A DNA stretch of 6,270 nucleotides from Gammaproteobacteria bacterium (GTDB lineage: Bacteria > Pseudomonadota > Gammaproteobacteria > J044). The stretch lies in the NCBI GenBank assembly GCA_003696465.1, contig RFHG01000302.1:1-6270 (forward strand), written 5' to 3'. Of the stretch, positions 1 through 5,279 are shown piece by piece. Both the position numbers and the translations under genes were made by a program. How positions within the stretch are numbered: position 1 is the stretch's first letter; each line of letters starts with the position of its first letter. A model generated the notes under the pieces. That model was not told the DNA's origin and searched no databases. It saw nothing but the letters and a program-made list of their open reading frames with translations.

Positions 1-780
1 CCGGACTCGTTTTCCGACGGCGGGCGCTGGCTCGGCCGTGATGCCGCACTGGCACACGCGCGCGAGATGATCGAGGCCGGTGCCGACCTGATCGACATCG
101 GCGGCGAGTCTACCCGTCCCGGGGCCGAACCGGTGTCCGAACAGGAAGAACTCGATCGGGTGATGCCGGTGCTGGAGGCACTGACCGGCGAGTTCGATGT
201 ACCGGTATCAGTCGATACCTGCAAGCCGGCCGTCATGAGCGAGGCCGTGGCCGCCGGTGCCGCGCTGATCAATGACGTGCGTGCCCTGCGTGCGGAAGGC
301 GCGCTCGATGCCGTGGCCGATGCACCCGTGCTGGTGTGCCTGATGCACATGCAGGGCGAGCCGCGCACCATGCAGGAGAACCCCCGCTACGAGGATGTCG
401 TGGGGGACCTGCTGGCCTTTTTTCGCGAACGCATCTCGGCCTGCGAGGAGGCTGGCATCGATGCAGGGCGACTGATCATCGATCCGGGCTTCGGGTTCGG
501 CAAGACGCTTGCCCACAATCTCGAGCTGCTCAGGCGGTTGGACGCCTTTCATGCACTGGGGCTGCCGCTGCTCGCGGGCCTCTCACGCAAGCGCATGATC
601 GGTACCCTGCTGGGTGATGTCCCGGTTGATGCCCGGCTGCACGGGAGCGTGGCGGCGGCCCTGGTGGCCGCACTGAAGGGGGCGCGTATCGTGCGTGTGC
701 ACGATGTACGCGAGACGGTGGAGGCACTCAGGGTTGCGGATGCGGTATCCTTTGGGCCGGATGGGGTATCCAACGGCTAG
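1..780 (+). CDS. folP: Dihydropteroate synthase, 5' end missing (window edge)
   Basis: Condenses 6-hydroxymethyl-dihydropterin pyrophosphate with p-aminobenzoate to give dihydropteroate, a cytoplasmic step of folate synthesis and the sulfonamide target. The frame is open from base 1 to the TAG at 778-780, giving 259 visible residues. It begins inside the first signature loop (PDSFSDGG, visible residues 1-8); against the E. coli enzyme about 24 residues are missing. Other landmarks, in visible numbering, are the second loop DIGGESTRPGA (32-42), SVDT with Asp72, Asn91-Asp92, the MHMQG stretch (115-119), DPGFGFGKT (161-169), the SRK lysine at 197 and the C-terminal RVHD with Arg232 and His234. 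All are the expected pterin, phosphate and pABA-site residues, so the enzyme looks functional. The ATG at 67 is an internal Met, not the start. glmM follows after 12 bases, so the two are probably cotranscribed. In related genomes ftsH commonly lies just upstream, which cannot be seen here. Confidence 0.96.
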   Translation, partial: PDSFSDGGRWLGRDAALAHAREMIEAGADLIDIGGESTRPGAEPVSEQEELDRVMPVLEALTGEFDVPVSVDTCKPAVMSEAVAAGAALINDVRALRAEGALDAVADAPVLVCLMHMQGEPRTMQENPRYEDVVGDLLAFFRERISACEEAGIDAGRLIIDPGFGFGKTLAHNLELLRRLDAFHALGLPLLAGLSRKRMIGTLLGDVPVDARLHGSVAAALVAALKGARIVRVHDVRETVEALRVADAVSFGPDGVSNG

Positions 781-792
781 CAGGGAGGAGAA

Positions 793-2133
793 ATGGACAA
801 GCGTTACTTTGGCACCGACGGCATCCGCGGACGCGTCGGATCCGATCTGATGACTCCCGAATTCGTGCTCCGGCTGGGCTGGGCGGCTGGCCGCGTGCTG
901 GTGGGCGACGGGCACCCCTCGGTGCTGATCGGCAAGGACACCCGCATTTCCGGCTACATGCTGGAGTCTGCCCTGCAGGCCGGGCTCTCCGCCGCCGGCA
1001 TCGACATCCGGCTGCTGGGCCCGATGCCCACGCCGGGTATCGCCTACCTGACCCGGACCCTGCGCGCCTCGGCCGGTATCGTCATCAGTGCCTCCCACAA
1101 TCCCTACTATGACAACGGCATCAAGTTCTTTTCTGCCGAGGGCACCAAGCTGCCCGACGAGGTGGAACTCGCCATCGAGGCCGAGCTGGACAAGCCGATG
1201 CAGACGGTGGACTCGGCCCAGCTGGGCAAGGCCGAACGTATCGTGGATGCGGCCGGGCGTTATATCGAGTTCTGCAAGAGCACCATCCCCCAGCGTACAG
1301 TGCTGCATGGCCTGAAGCTGGTCGTCGATTGTGCCAACGGCGCCACCTATCACATCGCACCCAGCGTGTTCGAGGAACTGGGGGCCGAGGTGATCCGGCT
1401 CGCGGCCCATCCCGACGGGCTCAACATCAATGCCGATTGCGGCGCCACCGCACCACAGCGTCTGGCCGATGCGGTGCTCAGCAACCAGGCCGATCTCGGC
1501 GTTGCCCTGGATGGGGACGGAGACCGCGTGATCATGGTCGACCATCATGGCGAGATCGTCGATGGCGACGAACTGCTCTATATCATTGCCCGCGCCCATC
1601 AGGAGGAGGGGCGCATGCAGGGGGGCGTAGTCGGTACCCAGATGAGCAACCTTGGCCTCGAACTGGCACTGAAGGGGCTCGGCATCCCCTTCGAGCGTGC
1701 AGCCGTGGGTGATCGCTATGTCATGGAGCGGCTGCAGGAGCGGGCGTGGCTGCTGGGCGGAGAGTCCTCCGGCCACATCATCTGCCTCGACCAGACCACG
1801 ACCGGAGACGGCATCATCGCTGCCCTGCAGGTGCTGTACGTCATGGTCACCAGCGGCAAGCCGCTGCATGAACTCAAGCAGGGCATGGAGAAGATGCCGC
1901 AGGCGCTGGTGAATGTGCCGATCGACGGGCCGGTGGATCTTGCCGCCACGCCCCTGATTCGCGAGGCCGTCAGCGATGTCGAGCAGTGTCTGGGCGAGCA
2001 GGGCAGGGTGTTGTTGCGCCCCTCCGGCACGGAACCGCTGGTACGGGTGATGGTCGAGGGGCGTGATGCCCGCGAGGTGGAACGACTGGCCCGCCAGATC
2101 GCCGATGCGGTGGCCGAGGCCGCGGCGGCCTGA
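793..2133 (+). CDS. glmM: Phosphoglucosamine mutase GlmM
   Basis: Interconverts glucosamine-6-phosphate and glucosamine-1-phosphate, supplying UDP-GlcNAc for peptidoglycan and LPS. The 446 residues match the usual family length of about 445. The start MDKRYFGTDGIRG is the typical N-terminus and is preceded by a strong Shine-Dalgarno (GGGAGGAG, 783-790). Hallmarks of the alpha-D-phosphohexomutase family are all present. The phosphoserine loop ISASHNP has the catalytic serine at 101. The Mg-binding loop DGDGDR has Asp240, Asp242 and Asp244. The sugar-recognition loop GGESSGH spans 322-328, and the C-terminal phosphate-binding loop RPSGTEP spans 409-415. The protein is cytoplasmic and is activated by phosphorylation of the serine (family knowledge). 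It lies 12 bases after folP, the same pairing as in E. coli. The C-terminus ends in an alanine-rich run (AEAAAA), common and not remarkable. A long antisense open frame over this gene is a GC-bias shadow. Confidence 0.98.
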   Translation: MDKRYFGTDGIRGRVGSDLMTPEFVLRLGWAAGRVLVGDGHPSVLIGKDTRISGYMLESALQAGLSAAGIDIRLLGPMPTPGIAYLTRTLRASAGIVISASHNPYYDNGIKFFSAEGTKLPDEVELAIEAELDKPMQTVDSAQLGKAERIVDAAGRYIEFCKSTIPQRTVLHGLKLVVDCANGATYHIAPSVFEELGAEVIRLAAHPDGLNINADCGATAPQRLADAVLSNQADLGVALDGDGDRVIMVDHHGEIVDGDELLYIIARAHQEEGRMQGGVVGTQMSNLGLELALKGLGIPFERAAVGDRYVMERLQERAWLLGGESSGHIICLDQTTTGDGIIAALQVLYVMVTSGKPLHELKQGMEKMPQALVNVPIDGPVDLAATPLIREAVSDVEQCLGEQGRVLLRPSGTEPLVRVMVEGRDAREVERLARQIADAVAEAAAA

Positions 2134-2224
2134 GTCGGCCCTTCGGCCCGATCAAGATTGATTTGTCGGCGCCATCCCGGTAAGCTTGCGCGCTTTCCGA
2201 GGCACGACCCAAGTGGAGAGATCG
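2134..2224 (+). promoter_or_regulatory. glmM-tpiA spacer with hairpin, small palindrome and weak candidate promoter
   Basis: This 91-base gap is the largest within the first gene cluster. Right after the glmM stop, GGCC (2137-2140) and GGCC (2145-2148) can pair around CTTC, with a few further pairs outside, but no T-run follows, so it is not a convincing terminator. ATCAA-GA-TTGAT (2151-2162) is a perfect short inverted repeat. TTGATT (2158-2163) and TAAGCT (2181-2186), 17 bases apart, form a possible but weak sigma70 promoter matching 4/6 and 3/6 of consensus. The gap may give tpiA-secG-tRNA an extra promoter, or it may simply be transcribed through from glmM. Promoter activity is inference only. 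Confidence 0.22.
2215..2218 (+). promoter_or_regulatory. Ribosome binding site deciding the tpiA start
   Basis: GGAG lies six bases before the ATG at 2225. The same frame could start further up at a TTG (2186), adding 13 residues, but no comparable Shine-Dalgarno serves that codon and the extra residues are not part of the family's N-terminus, so the ATG is preferred. Confidence 0.8.
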
Positions 2225-2977
2225 ATGCGCAAACCCCTGGTTGCCGGCAACTGGAAACTGAACGGAACGCGCGCCAGCATCGACGAGCTGGTGCAGGGCC
2301 TGCTGCAAGGCATGTCCCAAGTGGGCGAGACCGATGTGGCCGTATGCCCGCCATTCGTCTACATCGACCATGTGCGCGGCCTGCTCGAGGGCAGCCGCAT
2401 CGATCTGGGCAGCCAGGATGTCTGCGAGGAGGACAAGGGCGCGTTCACCGGTGAGGTGTCCGGCCCCATGCTGCGCGATGTCGGCTGTAGCTACGCCATT
2501 GTCGGTCACTCCGAGCGCCGCAGCATCTACGGCGAGAGTGACGAGCTCGTGGCGCGCAAGTTTGCCGCGGCGCGGCGCAACGGCCTGACGCCCATCCTCT
2601 GTGTTGGCGAGACCCTGGAGGAGCGTGAAGGCGGGATTACCGAGGAAGTCGTGGCGCGTCAGATCGACGCCGTGCTTGCCCTCGAGGGTATTGCCGCGTT
2701 TGCCGATGCGGTCATCGCCTATGAGCCGGTCTGGGCGATCGGCACCGGCAAGACCGCATCGCCGGAGCAGGCGCAGGAAGTGCACGAATTCATCCGTGGC
2801 CGGCTCGCCGGTCACGACGAGGGTGTTGCCGCCGGAATCCGTATCCTCTACGGCGGCAGCGTCAAGGGCGGCAACGCCGCCGAGCTGTTCGGCAAGCCGG
2901 ATATCGATGGTGGACTGATCGGCGGCGCCTCGCTGGTGGCCGATGAATTCCTCACCATCTGCAAGGCTGCCGGCTGA
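2225..2977 (+). CDS. tpiA: Triosephosphate isomerase
   Basis: Interconverts dihydroxyacetone phosphate and glyceraldehyde-3-phosphate in glycolysis, gluconeogenesis and, where present, the Calvin cycle; a cytoplasmic TIM-barrel dimer. From the ATG at 2225 the protein has 250 residues, the usual length. The substrate-binding Asn9 and Lys11 are in AGNWKLNG. The electrophile His95 is in VGHSERR (93-99) and the catalytic base Glu167 in AYEPVWAIGTGKTA. Residues 168-178 of that stretch form the mobile loop 6 that closes over the substrate. The phosphate-binding YGGSVK spans 209-214 and GGASL (233-237) completes the C-terminal site. Everything needed for catalysis is there. The gene sits between glmM and secG, an order common in Pseudomonas-like gammaproteobacteria but not in E. 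coli. secG starts 16 bases after its stop, so the two are almost certainly on one mRNA; any dedicated promoter upstream is weak. Confidence 0.98.
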   Translation: MRKPLVAGNWKLNGTRASIDELVQGLLQGMSQVGETDVAVCPPFVYIDHVRGLLEGSRIDLGSQDVCEEDKGAFTGEVSGPMLRDVGCSYAIVGHSERRSIYGESDELVARKFAAARRNGLTPILCVGETLEEREGGITEEVVARQIDAVLALEGIAAFADAVIAYEPVWAIGTGKTASPEQAQEVHEFIRGRLAGHDEGVAAGIRILYGGSVKGGNAAELFGKPDIDGGLIGGASLVADEFLTICKAAG

Positions 2978-2993
2978 GAGAGAAACGAACGAA

Positions 2994-3401
2994 ATGTTGT
3001 ATAGCATTCTGCTGGTCGCTCAGGTTATCATCAGCTTCGCGCTGGTTGTCTTCGTGCTGCTGCAGCACGGCAAGGGCGCGGATGCTGGTGCGGCCTTTGG
3101 CAGCGGCGCATCTGCCACCGTGTTCGGTTCGCAGGGCTCTGCCAATTTCCTGACCCGCACCACGGCCATTCTGGCCACGCTGTTCTTCCTCAATTCCATG
3201 GCGATGACCTATATCATTAGCCATCGCGAGGAGCCGAAGAGTGTGGTCGATACGGTGACCGTGGAAGAGCCCGCGCAGAATGCCGCGCCGGCAGCCGCCG
3301 ATGTGCCGGCGGATGTCCCGGCGGATGTGCCTGCTGACGTGCCGGCAGCGACACCGCCCGCCGATGTGCCGGCCGGGAGCAAGGACGGCGCAAAACCGTA
3401 A
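2994..3401 (+). CDS. secG: Preprotein translocase subunit SecG with ADVP-repeat tail
   Basis: Small inner-membrane subunit of the SecYEG channel that aids SecA-driven protein export. The 135-residue product has two hydrophobic segments, about 2-23 (starting LYSILLVAQ) and about 56-75 (AILATLFFLNSM). Between them is the family's conserved loop LLQHGKGADAGAAFGSG, followed by TVFGSQGSANFLTR. The tail from about residue 77 is hydrophilic and rich in Ala, Pro, Asp and Val, with repeated ADVP units (residues 102-117 and 123-126). The tail is not conserved in the family and makes the protein longer than E. coli SecG (110 residues). The ATG at 2994 is chosen because it puts the first membrane segment at the N-terminus as in relatives; an in-frame ATG at 2943 would add 17 polar residues and lie inside tpiA. 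The Shine-Dalgarno is poor (GAGAGAGA, 2976-2983, overlapping the tpiA stop), so translation may be coupled to tpiA. tRNA-Leu follows after 12 bases. Confidence 0.96.
   Translation: MLYSILLVAQVIISFALVVFVLLQHGKGADAGAAFGSGASATVFGSQGSANFLTRTTAILATLFFLNSMAMTYIISHREEPKSVVDTVTVEEPAQNAAPAAADVPADVPADVPADVPAATPPADVPAGSKDGAKP
3297..3371 (+). repeat. Tandem 12-base repeat encoding ADVP in the secG tail
   Basis: Four consecutive 12-base units (3297-3344) encode ADVP ADVP ADVP ADVP. An AATPP interruption follows (3345-3359), then a fifth ADVP (3360-3371). Units differ at third codon positions (for example gtg/gtc, ccg/cct, gat/gac), so the peptide is repeated more exactly than the DNA. Copy number could vary between strains by slippage, which is inference. 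Confidence 0.9.
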
Positions 3402-3413
3402 GCACGGATTCAA

Positions 3414-3498
3414 GCCGAAGTGGTGGAATTGGTAGACACGCTATCTTGAGGGGGTAGTGGCGAAAGCCGTGCCGGTTCGAGTCCGGCCTTCGGCACCA
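3414..3498 (+). tRNA. leuU: tRNA-Leu, anticodon GAG
   Basis: An 85-base class II tRNA with CCA encoded (3496-3498). The acceptor stem GCCGAAG (3414-3420) pairs perfectly with CTTCGGC (3488-3494), and the discriminator is A3495, as required for leucine. The D loop has the invariant GG (3431-3432). The anticodon stem CTATC/GGTAG (3441-3445/3453-3457) contains one T-G pair and encloses loop TTGAGGG, with GAG at 3448-3450, reading CUC and CUU codons. The long variable arm typical of Leu is GGC-GAAA-GCC (3459-3468). The T arm is GCCGG-TTCGAGT-CCGGC (3471-3487). It lies 12 bases after the secG stop and just before a terminator, so it is probably cut out of the secG transcript. The position matches E. 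coli leuU, also downstream of secG with the same anticodon. Confidence 0.97.
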
Positions 3499-3510
3499 TA
3501 CGACAACCGG

Positions 3511-3548
3511 AAACCCTGCATGCGAGGCTGACCCGCTGCAGGGTTTTT
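3511..3548 (+). terminator. Rho-independent terminator after secG/tRNA-Leu
   Basis: AAACCCTGCA (3511-3520) is perfectly complementary to TGCAGGGTTT (3537-3546), a 10-pair stem. The 16-base loop may fold further (GCG 3522-3524 with CGC 3534-3536, GG with CC inside). The stem runs directly into TTTTT (3544-3548). It starts 12 bases after the tRNA CCA end and separates the folP-glmM-tpiA-secG-tRNA unit from the nuo operon. The A-run on the other side of the stem is only three bases, so it is mainly a one-way terminator. Confidence 0.87.
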
Positions 3549-3670
3549 GGTATCAGGGAAGGACATGAAACCGAGGCCGGAGGCCCGCTCAATGCCTGCA
3601 GTATCGGGCACACTGCCGTGTTGACCCACAGGGGTACGCGTCTCTGCTCATGTGACACCGGCGCGTTCCC

Positions 3671-3699
3671 TTGTAAGCGGACCAAGGGTCGCTTAGACT
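3671..3699 (+). promoter_or_regulatory. Candidate sigma70 promoter of the nuo operon
   Basis: TTGTAA (3671-3676, 4/6 of the -35 consensus) and TAGACT (3694-3699, 4/6 of the -10 consensus) are separated by exactly 17 bases. Transcription would begin near 3706, giving a leader of about 28 bases before the nuoA ATG. The spacer between the two boxes is filled by an inverted repeat. A strong terminator lies upstream and a tightly packed operon downstream, so a promoter is expected in this spacer; the exact boxes are inference. Confidence 0.42.
3674..3695 (+). repeat. Inverted repeat in the promoter spacer
   Basis: TAAGCG-G-ACC (3674-3683) mirrors GGTCGCTTA (3687-3695): nine complementary pairs with one bulged G and a three-base centre (AAG). 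A second dyad, CCCTTG (3668-3673) with CAAGGG (3683-3688), overlaps it and uses some of the same bases, so the two pairings exclude each other. Either could be an operator or an RNA/DNA hairpin; no regulator can be named. Confidence 0.6.
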
Positions 3700-3722
3700 G
3701 CCCTCAGTCGAGCGGTCCAGCT

Positions 3723-3726
3723 GGAG
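3723..3726 (+). promoter_or_regulatory. Ribosome binding site deciding the nuoA start
   Basis: GGAG with a seven-base spacer to ATG 3734. GTG (3728) and TTG (3731) are in the same frame immediately before, but both are too close to this site. The GGA of the site is the 3' arm of the palindrome TCCAGCTGGA (3716-3725). Confidence 0.78.
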
Positions 3727-3733
3727 TGTGTTG

Positions 3734-4090
3734 ATGCTTGAGGCGTATCTCCCGATCCTGATTTTCATGGCCGTGGGCCTCGTCATGGGCGGGGTGCTGC
3801 TCGGCATCGGTCTGATCATGGGGCCGCATCGTCCCGATCCGGCCAAGGGCTCGCCGTACGAATGCGGCTTCGAGGCCTTCGAGGATGCGCGCATGAAGTT
3901 CGATGCGCGCTACTACCTGGTTGCCATCCTGTTCATCATCTTCGATCTGGAGATTGCCTTCCTGTTCCCCTGGGCAGTGGCGCTGGATAAACTGGGCCTG
4001 TTCGGGCTGGTGGCCATGGCCGTGTTCCTCGGCGTGCTGATCATCGGTTTCATCTACGAGTGGAAGAAGGGGGCCCTGGAATGGGAGTAG
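3734..4090 (+). CDS. nuoA: NADH-quinone oxidoreductase subunit A
   Basis: Membrane subunit of proton-pumping complex I (ND3 homologue). It sits at the junction of the membrane arm and the peripheral arm and lines the quinone channel. The 118 residues give three transmembrane helices: about 5-29, 62-82 and 88-108. The first cytoplasmic loop contains PYECGFE with Cys44, the conserved loop whose equivalent changes conformation during turnover in other complex I enzymes (family knowledge). The diagnostic stretch from KFDARYYLVAILF into FDLEIAFLFPWA carries Asp71 and Glu73, the conserved acidic residues in helix 2. The start at 3734 gives MLEAYLPILIF, the usual N-terminus. It is the first gene of the nuo operon, behind its own candidate promoter. 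Its last 10 bases overlap the start of nuoB, whose Shine-Dalgarno lies inside the nuoA coding sequence. Confidence 0.97.
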   Translation: MLEAYLPILIFMAVGLVMGGVLLGIGLIMGPHRPDPAKGSPYECGFEAFEDARMKFDARYYLVAILFIIFDLEIAFLFPWAVALDKLGLFGLVAMAVFLGVLIIGFIYEWKKGALEWE

Positions 4091-4563
4091 AAGGCGTACT
4101 CGAAAAGGGCTTCGTGACCACCTCGGCCGACAAGCTCATCAACTGGGCGCGTACCGGTTCGCTGTGGCCGATGACCTTCGGCCTGGCCTGCTGTGCGGTG
4201 GAGATGATGCATGCCGGTGCCTCGCGCTATGATCTCGACCGCTTCGGCATCATCTTTCGCCCCAGTCCGCGCCAGTCCGATGTCATGATCGTGGCCGGCA
4301 CCCTGGTCAACAAGATGGCCCCGGCCCTGCGCAAGGTCTATGACCAGATGGCCGAACCCCGCTGGGTCATCTCCATGGGTTCCTGCGCAAACGGCGGCGG
4401 TTACTATCACTACTCCTATTCGGTGGTGCGCGGCTGCGATCGCATCGTTCCGGTGGACATCTATGTGCCGGGCTGCCCGCCCACGGCCGAGGCCCTGCTG
4501 TACGGCATCATCCAGCTGCAGGAAAAGATCCGTCGAACCGAAACCATTGCCAGGGCGTCATGA
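4081..4563 (+). CDS. nuoB: NADH-quinone oxidoreductase subunit B (cluster N2 subunit)
   Basis: Peripheral-arm subunit of complex I (PSST/Nqo6 homologue) that holds the terminal [4Fe-4S] cluster N2, which passes electrons to quinone. The 160-residue protein has the four N2 ligands: tandem Cys37-Cys38 in GLACCAVEMM, Cys102 in MGSCANGGGYY and Cys132 in PGCPPTAEALL. The N-terminus MGVEGVLEKGFVTTSADKL is typical of the compact NuoB type; E. coli NuoB is longer, 220 residues. The ATG at 4081 is preferred over an upstream in-frame GTG (4060) because of this N-terminus and the AGGGGG at 4068-4073, seven bases away, inside nuoA. It overlaps nuoA by 10 bases and nuoC by four (ATGA, 4560-4563), so translation is likely coupled across three genes. 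Confidence 0.98.
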   Translation: MGVEGVLEKGFVTTSADKLINWARTGSLWPMTFGLACCAVEMMHAGASRYDLDRFGIIFRPSPRQSDVMIVAGTLVNKMAPALRKVYDQMAEPRWVISMGSCANGGGYYHYSYSVVRGCDRIVPVDIYVPGCPPTAEALLYGIIQLQEKIRRTETIARAS

Positions 4564-5279
4564 CCGATCCACGACTGGTAGCGCTGAGCGAGGTCCTCCT
4601 CGACGACATCCATACTCCGATCGAGGCCTGTGTCCTCGAGCACGGAGAGCTGAACGTGATCGTCCGACCGGACGAACTGCTCGAGGCCGCAACGCGCCTG
4701 CGCGATGCCTATGGCTTCGAGGAGCTGATCGACCTCTGCGGCATCGACTATTCCGAATTCGGCATCGACGAGTGGACCGTCGAGGAGGCCCCCAACACCG
4801 GCTTCAGCCGGGCGGTCGAGGCGCGCCATGCCGCCCGTTTCAGTTTCGACGAACCCCCGCCACCCAAACGCCACGACGGTCCGCGCTTTGCCGTGGCCTA
4901 TCAGCTGCTTTCCCTGTCGCGCAACCAGCGCCTGCGGATGAAGGTCTATTGCCCCGACGATGACAATCCCCGCCTGCCCTCGGTGGTGGATATCTGGAAT
5001 GCGGCCAACTGGTTCGAGCGCGAGGCCTTCGACCTGTTCGGCATCCTGTTCGAGGGGCATCCCGATCTGCGGCGCATTCTCACCGACTACGGCTTTGTCG
5101 GGCATCCGCTACGCAAGGACTTCCCGCTCATTGGTCATGTCGAGATGCGCTATGACCCGGAGCAGGGGCGGGTGGTGTACGAGCCCGTGTCCATCGAGCC
5201 GCGCGTGAACGTGCCCAAGGTGGTGCGCCACGATAACCGCTATGCCGATCTGCCGGCCGCGGAGGGTGACGATGCCTGA
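4560..5279 (+). CDS. nuoC: NADH-quinone oxidoreductase subunit C (30 kDa subunit)
   Basis: Hydrophilic connecting-arm subunit of complex I (Nqo5 homologue) that supports NuoB and NuoD; it binds no cofactor. It has 239 residues. The family signature is clear: WFEREAFDLFGILFEGHPDL (151-170), then RRILTDYGFVGHPLRKDFP (171-189). The middle section has a region of about 33 residues (about 75-107) leading from DEWTVEEAPNTGFSRAV to a proline run (PPPP, 99-102) before the core resumes at GPRFAVAYQLLS. Such an insertion occurs in other gammaproteobacterial NuoC proteins as far as I recall. The protein ends before NuoD and is a separate polypeptide, unlike the fused NuoCD of E. coli. It starts in an ATGA overlap with the nuoB stop and overlaps nuoD by eight bases. 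The nuoD Shine-Dalgarno GGAGG (5261-5265) lies in its last codons. Confidence 0.98.
   Translation: MTDPRLVALSEVLLDDIHTPIEACVLEHGELNVIVRPDELLEAATRLRDAYGFEELIDLCGIDYSEFGIDEWTVEEAPNTGFSRAVEARHAARFSFDEPPPPKRHDGPRFAVAYQLLSLSRNQRLRMKVYCPDDDNPRLPSVVDIWNAANWFEREAFDLFGILFEGHPDLRRILTDYGFVGHPLRKDFPLIGHVEMRYDPEQGRVVYEPVSIEPRVNVPKVVRHDNRYADLPAAEGDDA

Larger units (their letters stand above)
3549..3733 (+). other. Gene-free spacer before nuoA
   Basis: A 185-base region between the terminator and nuoA with no convincing gene. Its first half (to about 3660) shows nothing I can assign: only a 19-codon frame (3565-3624) and a small GGCC-GGA-GGCC hairpin (3575-3585). A TTGACC at 3621-3626 has no acceptable -10 element 16-18 bases downstream. 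Its second half (3668-3725) is dense in inverted repeats and holds the candidate nuo promoter. Confidence 0.7.

Noticed and set aside
583..1869. Long antisense open frame (428 codons) across glmM
   Set aside because: It is the complementary frame of a GC-rich gene whose codon bias removes stops on the other strand. Its translation looks like no known protein, and glmM on the + strand is certain. The same holds for the antisense frames at 1970-3007, 4461-5105 and 5128-6216.
2186..2224. Extended tpiA start at TTG 2186
   Set aside because: The 13 extra residues are not part of the TIM fold, and GGAG is positioned for the ATG at 2225.
2943..2993. Extended secG start at ATG 2943
   Set aside because: It would add 17 polar residues before the first membrane helix, overlap the end of tpiA and lacks support from the family's N-terminus.
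3414..3498. tRNA-Leu as an integration site for a mobile element
   Set aside because: No duplicated tRNA 3' end, integrase gene or foreign-looking sequence follows; the terminator and the nuo operon come directly after.
3565..3624. A 19-codon frame starting MKPRPEARS just after the terminator, with AGGG and AAGGA upstream
   Set aside because: No promoter is evident between the terminator and this ATG, the nearest purine run is too close to the start, and nothing in the peptide suggests function. It would need conservation to be considered.
3621..3626. TTGACC as a -35 element
   Set aside because: It matches the -35 consensus well, but no acceptable -10 box lies 16-18 bases downstream; the 3671/3694 pair is better placed and better spaced.
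3410..3685. Antisense frames over tRNA-Leu, with a peptide containing PKAGLEPARLSPLPPQDS (also 3441-3629)
   Set aside because: This is a well-known type of false protein produced by translating the reverse strand of a tRNA-Leu gene; the same peptide turns up in many genomes as a misannotation.
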